Origin: Psychrosphaera algicola | GTDB lineage: Bacteria > Pseudomonadota > Gammaproteobacteria > Enterobacterales > Alteromonadaceae | Length of the DNA stretch: 64,000 nucleotides | NCBI RefSeq assembly: GCF_028401425.1 | Contig: NZ_JAQOMS010000002.1 | Coordinates: 4,030,001 to 4,094,000 of the forward strand | Reading direction: 5' to 3' | Part shown: in pieces, positions 53,603 to 63,900 of the stretch | Layout: every line of letters starts with the position of its first letter | Position numbering within the stretch: the stretch's first letter is position 1 | Translations under genes and position numbers: made by a program | The notes under the pieces: generated by a model | Seen by the model: the letters and a program-made list of their open reading frames with translations, nothing else | The model's database searches: none | Told to the model about the DNA's origin: nothing

Positions 53603-55876
53603 ATGAAGTTTTTTCTATCCTCGTAGTTTTGATTTTTGCGCCCCTTTGGTGGCTAAAGAAAAAGTAACATTACAACTAAAATGGTTTCATCAATTTCAGT
53701 TTGCTGGTTATTACGCAGCACTTGAGCAAGGCTATTACGATGAAGTTGGATTGGATGTTGAAATACGAGAACGAGACCGAAATACGTCACCGATAGATGA
53801 TGTTATTAAGGGTAAAGCAAACTATGGAATATCAGACTCGAGCATTGTTGTTCAGCGTATGGCAGGCAAACCTGTAGTCATTGCATCCACTATTTTTCAA
53901 GCAAGCCCGTTAATATTTATGTCATTGGCTGATAAAGGCATTACAAGCCCTTACGATCTGGCCGGTAAACGCATTATGTTTCAACGAAGTGTTGATGACG
54001 CGCCTCTTCTTGCTCTTTTAAAAATGTTTGGGATCCAAGCAACTGATTATCAATTTGTTAAACACAATTTTAACGATGAATCTCTCATTAATGGCACCAC
54101 AGATGTTATGTCTGGTTATCGGTCAAATCAACCGGTTAAATACAAAGAGCTTGGCCATGAAATTAATATAATAGACCCGAGCAGCTACGGTGTAGATTTT
54201 TATGGTGATCTTATATTCACTACAGAAGACGAAGTTAAAAACCACAAAGGTAGAGTGAAAAAATTTGTTTCAGCGTCAAGGTTGGGATGGATATATGCGC
54301 TGGAACATCAAGAGGAAATTGCAGATTTAATTATTAACAAATATGGTTCTAAAACGGCAAAACCACTATTACTTCAAGAAGCAAATGAAACTGCAAACTT
54401 GGTTAAACATAAATTTGTAGAGTTAGGCACGGCATTCCCAAACCGATTTAACAGTATCGCTGAAACCTATAAAGATTTAGGCATGGTTGGCAAAAGCAGT
54501 ACGATAGATGGCTTGTTTTTATCCGAATATGAATTTTCTTCGTTTAAAGTTGATAATCGCTATTTATATCTTTTGATCTCAATTTTGATAGCGGTGCTTG
54601 CGTATTCTTATCATCAAAAGACGTTTAACAGACGACTTAAACGATTGGTAGAAGAGCAAACGATTGAGCTTGAGCAGAACAATAATAAATTGCAGGAAAA
54701 TTTAACCTTATTGGAATATAGCAATCGTGAACTGGCGCTAGCAAAGCAAGCAGCAGATAAGGCGAGTAGTGCTAAGTCGTTGTTTTTAGCAAACATGAGC
54801 CACGAAATAAGAACACCGATGAACGGCATTTTAGGTACCTTACAATTACTCAAGCAACAACCTCAAAATGATGAAAGTAGCCAACTACTCAGTGATGCGT
54901 CATTGTCATCCAGAGCATTGCTAACCATCATTAATGACATTTTGGATTTCTCTAAAATTGAGGCTGGCAAATTAAGTATTGAAAATGTGCCATTTGATTT
55001 AAATGCCATTTTACAAAGTGTTGAAAGCTCCCTTAAACCAGATATTGAAGAAAAAGGTTTACAGTTTAATATCGAGAAAAAGACAGTTACCTTCGCTATT
55101 GGTCGGGAGATTCAGTTCGAGTTAAGCAGATATTACTAAATATTGTTTCCAATGCGGTCAAATTTACTGAACAAGGCGCAGTAAATATTACATTGGCTAA
55201 GTCGGTCCAAAATTATTTAGAAATTAAAATATCCGATTCGGGTATTGGAATGTCTGACCAACATCTACATAATTTATTTAGTCGCTTTGAGCAAGCAGAC
55301 AAATCGACCACTCGAAAATTTGGTGGTACCGGTTTAGGGATGGCCATTACCAAGAGTTTGGTTGACATTATGAATGGCACAATAGATGTTAAAAGTGAGT
55401 TAGGGAAGGGGACCGTATTTACTATTTTATTGCCACTTAAACATGTTGAACAACATGAGATAGGTGCAAAACATGAACCCAAACTAACCTTGCCTAAGCT
55501 AGAAAAGCTCACTGCAATTCTTGCTGAAGATAACAAAATAAATCAGACCATATTCTTGTCCATGATGAAAGGCACTGGGATCCAAATACGCGTTGCAAAT
55601 AATGGTCAAGAAGCCGTTGATTTGGTCGCTGACAGTGTTCCTGATGTGATTTTTATGGATATTCAAATGCCGATAATGGATGGTATGGAGGCGTGTACAA
55701 TCATTAAAAAGTCACACCCAGAAATTAAAGTTATTGCTGTAACTGCTAACGTTATGGATGAAGATATCGAAATGTATTTCGCGGGGGACTTTGATTACTA
55801 TTTAGCAAAACCTATCGAACTTTCTCAGTTATACCAAGTATGTAATGAATTAAATAATGAGCTTGATGTTAGATAA
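53603..55876 (+). CDS. Hybrid sensor histidine kinase with NMT1-type binding-protein sensor (about three frameshifts)
   Basis: Membrane two-component kinase, about 757 residues. A signal (MKFFLS then VVLIFAPPLVA, with breaks near 53625 and 53645) leads to an NMT1/THI5-like domain: VTLQLKWFHQFQFAGYYAALEQGYY, YGISDSSIVVQRMAGKPV, YDLAGKRIMFQ. Then one membrane helix (YLYLLISILIAVLAYSY), a coiled linker, the H-box LFLANMSHEIRTPMNGILG, the N-box IVSNAVKF (after a break near 55130), FGGTGLGMAI, and a receiver domain with LAEDNKINQ and VIFMDIQMPIMDGM. The phosphorylation Asp is in MDIQMP. The ligand is unknown; such NMT1 domains suggest a pyrimidine- or amine-like ligand. Confidence 0.87.
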
Positions 55877-55917
55877 GTTGGCAATAATATTTAAGTTAAA
55901 CTTACGGGACTTAAATT

Positions 55918-56172
55918 ATGAAAACTCCTAAAAATGTAGGACTGAACGATACTTTTATTACGTTAGTCCAAGTCGCAAAAGAAGATCCCACGGTTCAAGC
56001 AACGCTGGTGAGAATATTGTCATTACAACCAGAGCTTAGGCAGACTGCGATAAAACAGCTTGTTGGCCAACTTGAAGCAAGTCAAGCTCCAAAAGAATTT
56101 GTCGTTGCATTGGCATATTTACAAGACGATGACATTGCTAATGCACTTTTTGTCGAGCTTTCAAAAATCTGA
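55918..56172 (+). CDS. Small all-helical protein of unknown function
   Basis: 84 residues, soluble, predicted helical (ATLVRILSLQPELRQTAIKQLVGQLE, then EFVVALAYLQDDDIANALFVELSKI). It starts 41 bases after the sensor kinase stop and may be cotranscribed, perhaps as an accessory. I recognise no family. Confidence 0.65.
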   Translation: MKTPKNVGLNDTFITLVQVAKEDPTVQATLVRILSLQPELRQTAIKQLVGQLEASQAPKEFVVALAYLQDDDIANALFVELSKI

Positions 56173-56543
56173 CAGATCCTAAACGAGAAGTTGATTAAAC
56201 TCGCAGTCGTTGTTGACTGATATACCTCACTTGCTCAACTGTTAAACATTCACCGTTAGCTTATGTAGCACTTAATGTATTTTTGGACGTTAAGCATGTT
56301 GTTTTTCTGTCGCTTGATTTGCGCTATCATGTCGCCTTGAAAGCGTCGAGTTGAGCCGTTATGTCAGTTGCTTTCCACTAAATAAAGCCAGTTTGTCGTA
56401 ATAACGAAAAGCAGACGTTGCGACACTTGATAATTTGGATAGCTCCCCAATCTTCATAGTTTACCCAACAATATGTTGAATCTAAAGTTAGCTTTAACTT
56501 TAAAAAATTCATCAATCAATTATTCACTTTAAAGAGTCTATTT
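56173..56543. other. Intergenic region, nothing recognised
   Basis: About 370 bases between the small helical protein and the oxidoreductase. I see no gene, strong hairpin or regulator site; the promoter of the oxidoreductase must lie here. Confidence 0.5.
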
Positions 56544-57779
56544 ATGCCCAACCGAGTTGATCTATTTTCGTCGTTTACGTTACCAAGCGGTTTAACGTTA
56601 AAAAATCGAGCCGTTAAAGCCTCGATGGAGGAAGGGCTAGGAAATGGACAGCAATTACCAGACAGTGAAATATTCAAATTGTATCAGACATGGAGTGAAG
56701 GTGGCGTAGGCACGATTTTAACCGGAAATGTGATGGTAGACCGTCTAGCGATGACCGGCCCAGGCGGGATCGCCCTAGAACATAATACTGACCTACGTCC
56801 TTTTGTAGAATGGGCACACAAGGGTAAACTGAATGGTGCCCGACTAATCATGCAAATTAATCATCCGGGTCGTCAAGTATTCGCTAACATGGAAGGTAAA
56901 GTATTGTCACCGTCCGATGTGGCGTTAGATCTAGGCAAACACAGTAAATTGTTTGGTCAACCCAAAGCAATGACCGAAGAAGAGATTACCGACGTGATCA
57001 ATCGCTTTGTTACGACCTCAAAACGTGCATATGATGCTGGGTTTGATGGGGTTGAAATTCATGCCGCACATGGATACTTGATTGCCCAGTTTTTGTCTCC
57101 ACTTACCAACAAACGGCATGATAAGTGGGGCGGAGAAATTGAAAATCGAGCTCGTCTTTTATTCGTCATTATCGAACAAGTTAAAGAAGCTGTGCCGTCA
57201 CACTTTAGCGTCTCAGTAAAACTTAATTCAGCCGACTTTCAACGTGGCGGTTTTGATGTTGACGACGCCGAGTGGGTTGTTAAAAAGCTGTCAATGTTAG
57301 GCCTTGACTTTGTCGAACTTTCCGGTGGTAGCTACGAATCACCTGCGATGCAGGGTAAAACTGCAGATGGTCGTACCTTGCAAAGAGAGGCATACTTTTT
57401 GGAATTTGCAGCGAAAATTGCTAAAGTGACAGACCTGCCAATTATGACAACGGGCGGGATTAAACGGTTGCCAGTTGCTCGACATGTTGTCAATTCAGGA
57501 CCGCAGTTAGTCGGAATTGCAAGTGCATTCGCCTTTGTTCCAAACTTAGTCGATAGATGGCAATTAGATTCTCAATTTGTTGCACAAACAAAAGTTGTTC
57601 GTTGGCACGACAAAACATTAAGCGGTTTAGCAAATATGGCATTAGTGACAAGTCAACTGCGTCGTATAGGTAACGGCAAGAAGCCGAAAACCAATGCATC
57701 TGGGATTTGGGCGTTACTTATTGATCAAATTAGAAAACGCGCATTAACAAAACGTTATATTGCTAATAAATCTGAATAA
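56544..57779 (+). CDS. NADH:flavin oxidoreductase, old yellow enzyme family
   Basis: FMN-dependent ene-reductase-type TIM barrel, 411 residues, intact. Visible: LKNRAVKASMEEGLGNG near the start, LIMQINHPGRQVF, FDGVEIHAAHGYLIAQFLSPLTNKRHDKWGG (the family signature), VSVKLNSADFQRGGF and IMTTGGIKRLP. The C-terminal extension without an iron-sulfur cluster motif separates it from 2,4-dienoyl-CoA reductase. Substrate unknown. It is separate by 227 bases from the D-glutamate operon. Confidence 0.9.
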   Translation: MPNRVDLFSSFTLPSGLTLKNRAVKASMEEGLGNGQQLPDSEIFKLYQTWSEGGVGTILTGNVMVDRLAMTGPGGIALEHNTDLRPFVEWAHKGKLNGARLIMQINHPGRQVFANMEGKVLSPSDVALDLGKHSKLFGQPKAMTEEEITDVINRFVTTSKRAYDAGFDGVEIHAAHGYLIAQFLSPLTNKRHDKWGGEIENRARLLFVIIEQVKEAVPSHFSVSVKLNSADFQRGGFDVDDAEWVVKKLSMLGLDFVELSGGSYESPAMQGKTADGRTLQREAYFLEFAAKIAKVTDLPIMTTGGIKRLPVARHVVNSGPQLVGIASAFAFVPNLVDRWQLDSQFVAQTKVVRWHDKTLSGLANMALVTSQLRRIGNGKKPKTNASGIWALLIDQIRKRALTKRYIANKSE

Positions 57780-58006
57780 TGGCTGTATCGATATATCTAC
57801 GGAATATAGTTAACAATATGTTTTGTTAAGCCTTAAATAACTAATTTTCAGTAGGCAAATTATTGTCTTAGTCTTAATATAGCCTTAAGCGGTTATATGA
57901 ACTGTCGCAACAGCCTCCCAAAAGACGAATGAATAGTGTAGAGGTTTGTTTTTCGTGTTTTTTAGTTCTTTGTAACTAGGAAATTAAGTTAATAGGTAAT
58001 AAAACG

Positions 58007-58813
58007 ATGGCTAGCTCAATAAATATGGACCAACTTCATCCTGCACAAATCCGGAAAATGATCCGTGATGGTGAATGGCAAACACATACTTCTGGTTTAG
58101 CGAATGGCTATGTTCAATGTAATTTGGTGATATTGCCTGAATCAGACGCTAACTTTTTCCTGCGTTTTTGCCAGCGTAATCCAAAATCCTGTCCAATAAT
58201 TGCTATGTCGTCTGAAGTCGGTTCTCCATTTGTTGATGTTGGTGGTGAAGAACCAATCGATATTCGCACAGATTTACCTATGTTTAAGATATTCGAGAAG
58301 GGCGTCGTTGTCGATGAGGTCCCTGACATCAGGTCGGTATGGCGAGATGATTTAGTCGTCTTTTTGTTAGGGTGCTCATTTTCGTTTGAAGAAGCTTTAT
58401 TGGCTGATGGCATCGAAATTAGAAACATTACCGAGCAAGTAAATGTACCAATGTACAACACTAACATTGCCAATAGTGCTGTTGGGCCTTTAGGAGGTCA
58501 ATTGGTTGTTAGTATGCGACCTATGTTAGCGGCTGATGCAATTCGGTCTGTTCAGATCTGTAGCCGTTTTCCGAGTGTTCACGGTGCGCCTGTTCATTTT
58601 GGTGACCCAAGCTTGATTGGAATAAAGGACATTGGAACACCTGATTATGGTGATGCGGTAACGATTAAAAAGAATGAAGTTCCGGTGTTTTGGGCATGCG
58701 GTGTCACACCTCAAAATGTTGTACGAGAAGCCAAACTCGATTTTTGTATCACTCATAGTCCGGGCTGCATGCTGATAACGGATATTCCTAATAGCAAACT
58801 TTCGGTTTTATAA
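58007..58813 (+). CDS. DUF1445 (YcsI-like) protein, half of a split D-glutamate cyclase
   Basis: 268 residues, intact. Family marks: PAQIRKMIRDGEWQTHTSGLANGYVQCNLVILP, FCQRNPKSCPIIAM, WRDDLVVFLLGCSFSFEEAL, HFGDPSLIGI and FCITHSPGCMLITDI. Bacterial YcsI proteins are called putative hydro-lyases. In animals DUF1445 is the N-terminal domain of D-glutamate cyclase, whose second domain is DUF4392; that second domain is encoded here four genes downstream. It starts the operon and is only 6 bases from pxpA. Lyase or cyclase activity is inferred. Confidence 0.88.
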   Translation: MASSINMDQLHPAQIRKMIRDGEWQTHTSGLANGYVQCNLVILPESDANFFLRFCQRNPKSCPIIAMSSEVGSPFVDVGGEEPIDIRTDLPMFKIFEKGVVVDEVPDIRSVWRDDLVVFLLGCSFSFEEALLADGIEIRNITEQVNVPMYNTNIANSAVGPLGGQLVVSMRPMLAADAIRSVQICSRFPSVHGAPVHFGDPSLIGIKDIGTPDYGDAVTIKKNEVPVFWACGVTPQNVVREAKLDFCITHSPGCMLITDIPNSKLSVL

Positions 58814-58819
58814 ATAAAC

Positions 58820-59566
58820 ATGACAACAAAATTAAAATTAAATTGTGATTTAGGTGAGAGCTTTGGTTCATGGACAATGGGACTAGACGACGCTGTCATG
58901 CCGCATATCGATATGGCTAATATTGCCTGTGGTTTCCATGCAGGTGATCCAGACGTGATGTTTAATACCCTGTTGTTGGCAAAGAAATACAATACAGTTA
59001 TAGGTGCGCATCCCTCGTATCCAGACCTGCAAGGGTTTGGTCGGCGCTCGCTAAATTGCAGTAAGCAAGAAATTACCAACATGGTTGTTTATCAAGTAAG
59101 TGCTTTGATTGGGATGGCTTCGACGCTCGGTTTGACAGTAGATTATGTCAAACCTCACGGTGCTTTATATAACGACATGATGAAGGACAGCGCAATTCAA
59201 GACGCAATATGTTGTGCCATAAAATTGTTAAATCAGTCGGGACATTCGTTAAAACTCATGATGTTAGCAACCAAAGATAACGCTAAGCATGCAGACACGG
59301 CCGCACAACAAGGTGTGTCTTTACTATTTGAATCTTTTGCAGACCGTCGTTATACCGATGAAGGCACTTTACAACCTAGAAGTGAAAAAGGTTCAGTGTT
59401 GGATAAGGACGAAATTCTCGTCCAAGTGCGACAATTATTGAACGCTCAGGTAACCACTGCAACGGGTAATCAACTCGCTGTCAATTCAGATACAATTTGT
59501 GTACATGGCGATAATGAAGCCGGTGTGAGTTTAATCGCTGACATTCATAAACTATGTAATAGCTAA
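58820..59566 (+). CDS. pxpA: 5-oxoprolinase subunit PxpA
   Basis: Catalytic LamB/YcsF-family subunit of the ATP-dependent PxpABC 5-oxoprolinase, which opens 5-oxoproline to glutamate. 248 residues, intact. The N-terminal signature NCDLGESFGSWTMGLDDAVMPHID and ANIACGFHAGDPDVM are clear, with IGAHPSYPDLQGFGRR, YVKPHGALYNDM and ICVHGDNEAGV. Located directly before pxpB and pxpC. Confidence 0.96.
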   Translation: MTTKLKLNCDLGESFGSWTMGLDDAVMPHIDMANIACGFHAGDPDVMFNTLLLAKKYNTVIGAHPSYPDLQGFGRRSLNCSKQEITNMVVYQVSALIGMASTLGLTVDYVKPHGALYNDMMKDSAIQDAICCAIKLLNQSGHSLKLMMLATKDNAKHADTAAQQGVSLLFESFADRRYTDEGTLQPRSEKGSVLDKDEILVQVRQLLNAQVTTATGNQLAVNSDTICVHGDNEAGVSLIADIHKLCNS

Positions 59567-59626
59567 GTCGTTTATATTGTTCCAACTTTACTTTACAAAC
59601 ACAGAAAAGCAGGGCACTTAAATAAA

Positions 59627-60356
59627 ATGTCTGACAATTTAATTCGAGTTGAAGTCGCGTCTGAACGCGCGTTGATAGTTTATTTTGAGCAAGAACTATC
59701 AACTAAACTGGCCGCTATTATTAGCCTTTTTGCCAGCAATTAGATCAACATCGTGGTGCGTTAACCTTAGAGGTGATCCCATCTTATACCTCTGTGCTTG
59801 TCCAATATTCACCATTTGAAACAGATCATTTTGCCATCCAAAAGTTAATATCCAACGTGTTCGAACAATTAGAGACGCAACTAGGCGATACGTTAAACTC
59901 GAGTCCAACAGATTTGGCTGAAAATAAAGCCGCAAATGTTGTAGAGTTGCCAGTATACTATGGCGATGAAGTCGCGTTGGACCTAGAACGTATTGCGCTT
60001 CATCATAACTTGTCGAAAGAACAGGTGATTGATATTCACTGCAAACAGTTGTATCGAGTTTTTGCCATCGGTTTTGCCCTGGATTTGGATACTTAGGTGA
60101 AGTCGACAGCCGTATTGCAATGCCTCGGTTAGAAACCCCACGGATGACAGTACCAAAAGGCGCTGTAGCGATAGCCGATAGGCAAACAGCCATTTATCCA
60201 GCGGTTTCCATAAGTGGTTGGAATATTATTGGACGTTGCCCAATTGCTATGTTTAATCCTGCAACTGTACCCCATATGCCTTTTTCGGTTGGTGATAGCG
60301 TTAAGTTTAAAGCCATAGATAAAGTGCAGTTTGTGGAACTAGGAGGCGAATTATGA
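59627..60356 (+). CDS. pxpB: 5-oxoprolinase subunit PxpB (two frameshifts)
   Basis: KipI-family subunit, about 240 residues. Start MSDNLIRVEVASERALIVYF at ATG 59627. The frame breaks near 59735 (T run) and continues QQLDQHRGALTLEVIPSYTSVLVQY, then YYGDEVALDLERIALHH; a second break lies near 60085 (FALPGFGYLG). The end carries the typical RLETPRMTVPKGAVAIADRQTAIYP, SGWNIIGRCP and FNPATVPHMPFSVGDSVKF. Its stop overlaps the pxpC start by four bases (ATGA). Confidence 0.93.
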
Positions 60357-61321
60357 CAGCAGTTATTGCCAACGGATTTGTTGTAAAACAACCGGGCATG
60401 TTAAGCCTTATCCAAGACGCAGGACGTTTTGGTCAACACCATTTAGGATTAACTGAGGGTGGACCGGCTGATAAAAACGCATTTGATTGGTGTCATCGGC
60501 TTTTAGAAAACGTAAATAACGAAACTGCAATTGAAGTCTCAATTGGTGGTTTGATTTTGCAAAGTCACTGCCATACAACCGGTTGTATAACTGGGGCGAA
60601 TAATGTTGTGAAGAAAAATGGCAAAGTGCTACCACTTTGGCAAACATTTGAAATTGTCCCTAACGATGTTATTGAGTTTGGTTACGCTACAACTGGTGTT
60701 CGCAATTATTTTTCTGTCGCTGGTGGTTTTCAAATGCAACCTCAATTTGGCAGTTGCGCAACGGTTGTCCGAGAAGGTATCGGTGGCATAAATGGCAAAG
60801 CACTCACCGCAGGCGATAATTTAGCGACAATGAGTAATAAAAATAAACGGGTTTGTTCTTTGGCAAAATCCAAACAACCTGAGTATTTAGATGCGGTTCA
60901 GTTACGTATTGTTTTAGGCTATCAACTTGACTGGTTTACAAACCATCAAGTTCAACGATTTTTAAACGCCAGTTATGAAGTTAGTAAACAATGGGACCGT
61001 ATGGGCTATCGGTTATCGGGGGCAAAGATTTCCGCTAATAAAACCGCCATGTACTCTGAGGGCATAGCACTAGGCAGCGTGCAAATTCCGGCAGATGGTC
61101 AACCAATTATTTTATTGCACGATAGGCAAACCATAGGCGGGTATCCTAAAATTGGAACCGTTTTATCTTTAGACTTAGACCGACTCACTCAATGTAGGCA
61201 AGGCGCCAAAATAACATTTGAGTCGATTTCTATCGAGCAAGCGCACAATGCCTTACATTTGGCGAAATTCAATTTTGAAAATACGTCGGTGGTGAAAGCT
61301 AACGATGTAGCGGGTAGTTAG
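60353..61321 (+). CDS. pxpC: 5-oxoprolinase subunit PxpC
   Basis: KipA-family subunit that works with PxpB. 322 residues, intact. Visible: LSLIQDAGRFGQHHLGLTEGGPADKNAFDWCHRLL, AIEVSIGGL, NYFSVAGGFQMQPQFGS, WDRMGYRLSGAK and PADGQPIILLHDRQTIGGYPKIGTVLSLDLDRL. Translationally coupled to pxpB, and its stop is three bases before the DUF4392 start. Confidence 0.96.
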   Translation: MTAVIANGFVVKQPGMLSLIQDAGRFGQHHLGLTEGGPADKNAFDWCHRLLENVNNETAIEVSIGGLILQSHCHTTGCITGANNVVKKNGKVLPLWQTFEIVPNDVIEFGYATTGVRNYFSVAGGFQMQPQFGSCATVVREGIGGINGKALTAGDNLATMSNKNKRVCSLAKSKQPEYLDAVQLRIVLGYQLDWFTNHQVQRFLNASYEVSKQWDRMGYRLSGAKISANKTAMYSEGIALGSVQIPADGQPIILLHDRQTIGGYPKIGTVLSLDLDRLTQCRQGAKITFESISIEQAHNALHLAKFNFENTSVVKANDVAGS

Positions 61322-61324
61322 ATT

Positions 61325-62190
61325 ATGAAAAAACGTCGAAACAAATTAGTTGTGAGATTGAAGATAGGCTAGTGGCCCTAGATGTTAGGGGAATGCAGTT
61401 TGCTCAGCGTTGTTTGTCAGAAGGGTATTATTACCGGGCGGCTAAATTACTGAACAAAGTAAATGGCACAGTGTTAATTGGCACTGGCTTTCCAATTGAT
61501 GACACCTATGAAACCGATGGGCCGGTTGAGGCGATAGTGCTTTATCAAGCACTTAAATCCTGCGGCATGTCGCCGATTATTGTTTGTGGAGACCCCCTAT
61601 ATTCCGCATTGGAACCTGACTTCGACTGTCTAAAATTACGAGTTGATGATGATATAAACGCTAAGTTTGTAGCGCAATCAGCATTGGCAGACATTGAACC
61701 TGATTTGATCATCTCCATTGAACGCCCCAGTAGTACGGCGGATGGCACCTACCGCAATATGTTTGGGCTCGACATTTCATCAAGATGCGCCAGATTTGAT
61801 GATTTTATTCTGTATGCTTCTTGCCCTACAATTGGTATAGGCGATGGGGGTAATGAAATTGGCATGGGGAATATTGCCAAGAAGCTGGCTAAGCTAGACA
61901 TTCATGCGTCGACCACTCGATGTGATGAATTGTTAGTGGCAGATGTTTCTAATTGGGCTGCATACGGTTTATTAGGAATGTTGGGAGTAATTCGCCACCA
62001 AGATTATTTGGCGAATGTAAATCCAAAGGCAATCTTGCAATACTTATCAGACCGTGGAAGTGTCGACGGCGTAACAAAGCAAAATACATTAACCGAAGAT
62101 AGTTTAAGTTACACAGAAGGGTTGTCGGTGATAGCTGACATTCGCGCCTTATGTGGCAATATTGAAAATAAAGCTCAGGAAACAATATGA
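61325..62190 (+). CDS. DUF4392 protein, D-glutamate cyclase-like (one frameshift)
   Basis: About 287 residues. The frame breaks in an A run right after the start (MKK, then TSKQISCEIEDRLVALDVRGM). Visible: GTVLIGTGFPIDDTYETDGPVEA, IIVCGDPLY, ISIERPSSTADGTYRNMFG and TIGIGDGGNEIGMGNIA. DUF4392 is the second domain of mammalian D-glutamate cyclase (DGLUCY), which makes 5-oxo-D-proline from D-glutamate. Here it sits directly after the 5-oxoprolinase genes and overlaps the aminotransferase start by four bases. Confidence 0.88.
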
Positions 62191-63057
62191 ATATCGTATT
62201 TTTAAATGGTGAATATATGGCGCCAAGCGAAGCAAAAATATCCCCGATGGATCGTGGCTTTTTGTTTGGCGATGGCATTTACGAAGTTATCCCGAGTTAC
62301 GGTGGTAAGTTTGTTGGTCTGGAATTGCATTTACAACGCATGTTCCAAGGATTAGCGCATATTGATTTGGAGCACCATTTCACTATTGAAGAGTTTAATG
62401 GCATTTGTGAACACTTGGCAATGCAAAATGGCGCTGGCAACTTAGGGATCTATATTCAAATATCTCGAGGCACTTCACCTGTTCGCCAGCACGGATTTAC
62501 GGATGACTTAGTACCAACCGTATTTGCGTATGCTTTCGAAATTCCGCCAATGCCAGATGCAGATGATAAAAATCGTCATTTTTATAAAGTGAATACGCAA
62601 GTTGATGCGCGTTGGCAAAAACGTCATATAAAATCGACGTCTTTATTAGGCAACGTTTTACATTATCAAAATAGTAAAGACGCTGGATTTGACGAAACGT
62701 TGTTATTTAACGATGCAAATGAGCTTACCGAAGCGGCTGCTTGTAATGTCTTTATTGTAAAAGACAATGTTATCTATACACCATTGCTTGATAACCAAAA
62801 GCTTCCTGAGTATAACCCGCGCAATGATCATTAATATTGTTAAACAATATAGTGATATTTCATTGGTTGAAGGCGTTATTACCCGTTCAGAAGTAGAAGC
62901 TGCGGATGAAATTTGGATAACAAGCTCGTCAAAACAAATTGCGCCAGTTTGTCAGCTTGACTCAGCACCAGTTGGCAATGGCAGCGATTATCCGGTTTGG
63001 TATCAAGTACAGACGTTGTTTTCGCAGCATATGTTTGACGATACAAGTGTAAGTTAG
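62187..63057 (+). CDS. dat: D-amino-acid aminotransferase (one frameshift)
   Basis: Fold-type IV PLP enzyme exchanging amino groups between D-amino acids and 2-oxoglutarate, giving D-glutamate. About 289 residues. Visible: MDRGFLFGDGIYEVIPSYGGKFVGLELHLQR, IQISRGTSPVR, the PLP Lys in KRHIKSTSLLGNVL, DETLLFNDANELTEAAACNVFI, and after a break near 62815 the end VEGVITRSEVEAADEIWITSSSKQIAPV. Branched-chain aminotransferase and aminodeoxychorismate lyase are alternatives; the IKSxxLLGNVL region favours D-amino-acid aminotransferase. Last gene of the operon. Confidence 0.88.
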
Positions 63058-63086
63058 GTGTAGTAACACGGTATTTTAAGGAAAAA

Positions 63087-63590
63087 CGTCATTCCAATTA
63101 AACGGAATGGCGTCATCCCAAAAGAGCCACAGCGATATTAGGGATCTCCAACCAAGTGCAGAGGAAGTTCATAATTCGCCCTAAATTGACTCATAATTTC
63201 AGAACAAAAACGTCATTCCAAAAGAGCCTAAGCGATATTTGGAACCTCCAACCAAGTGCAGAGGAATGTCATATTTCGCCCTAAATTGACTCATAATTTC
63301 AGAACAAAAAACGTCATTCCAAAAGAGCCTAAGCGATATTTGGGATCTCCAACCAAGTGCAGAGGAAGTCCATAATTCGCCCTAAATTGACTCATAATTT
63401 CAGAACAAAAAACGTCATTCCAAAAGAGCCTAAGCGATATTTGGAACCTCCAACCGAGTGCAGAGGAATGTCATATTTCGCCCTAAATTGACTCATAATT
63501 TCAGAACAAAAAACGTCATTCCAAAAGAGCCTAAGCGATATTTGGAACCTCCAACCGATTGCAGAGGAAGTTCATAATTCGCCTTGCAGG
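63087..63590. repeat. Tandem array of a roughly 101-bp repeat
   Basis: Units begin with CGTCATTCCA or CGTCATCCCA at 63111, 63211, 63312, 63413 and 63514, so the period is 100-101 bases; a partial unit starts at 63087. Each unit contains a stem (for example TTCCAAA/TTTGGAA), CCTCC...GAGG, and the constant ending TTCGCCCTAAATTGACTCATAATTTCAGAACAAAA. The last unit is cut short near 63590. Confidence 0.93.
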
Positions 63591-63900
63591 CTGCGGCTTT
63601 CTTTGCCCTGCGGGCGGCTATTTCGCCTAAAGGCGAGTCACTTTTCTCAACAGCTAGAAAAGTAACCAAAGAGCCGCTTTCGGCCAAATCCCTAATCCTT
63701 AATTGATATTTATATTATCGTCGAAGACGGAATGTACGCACATCCCTATGCACATTCCTTGCAACGGCGTCCCTGCCGTTCACTTCGAGATATAAATCTC
63801 AACTAAGGGGGATTTAGACGAAGTAATCTGTAGCCTGAACTTTAAGTGTAATAGTACGTTGTTTTGAATAAAACCGTCATCCCTAATAAACAGAAAAAAC
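63591..63900. other. Non-coding region between repeat copies
   Basis: Holds GC-rich hairpin-forming pieces (TTGCCCTGCGGGCGGC; TATTTCGCCTAAAGGCGAGTC; AACGGCGTCCCTGCCGTT) like those found in gammaproteobacterial intergenic repeats. I see no gene; the short minus-strand frame at 63493-63687 overlaps the repeats and is not credible. Confidence 0.5.

Noticed and set aside
63493..63687. Minus-strand open frame as a gene
   Set aside because: It overlaps the repeat array and the GC-rich hairpins, has low-complexity Ala/Lys composition, and no ribosome site.
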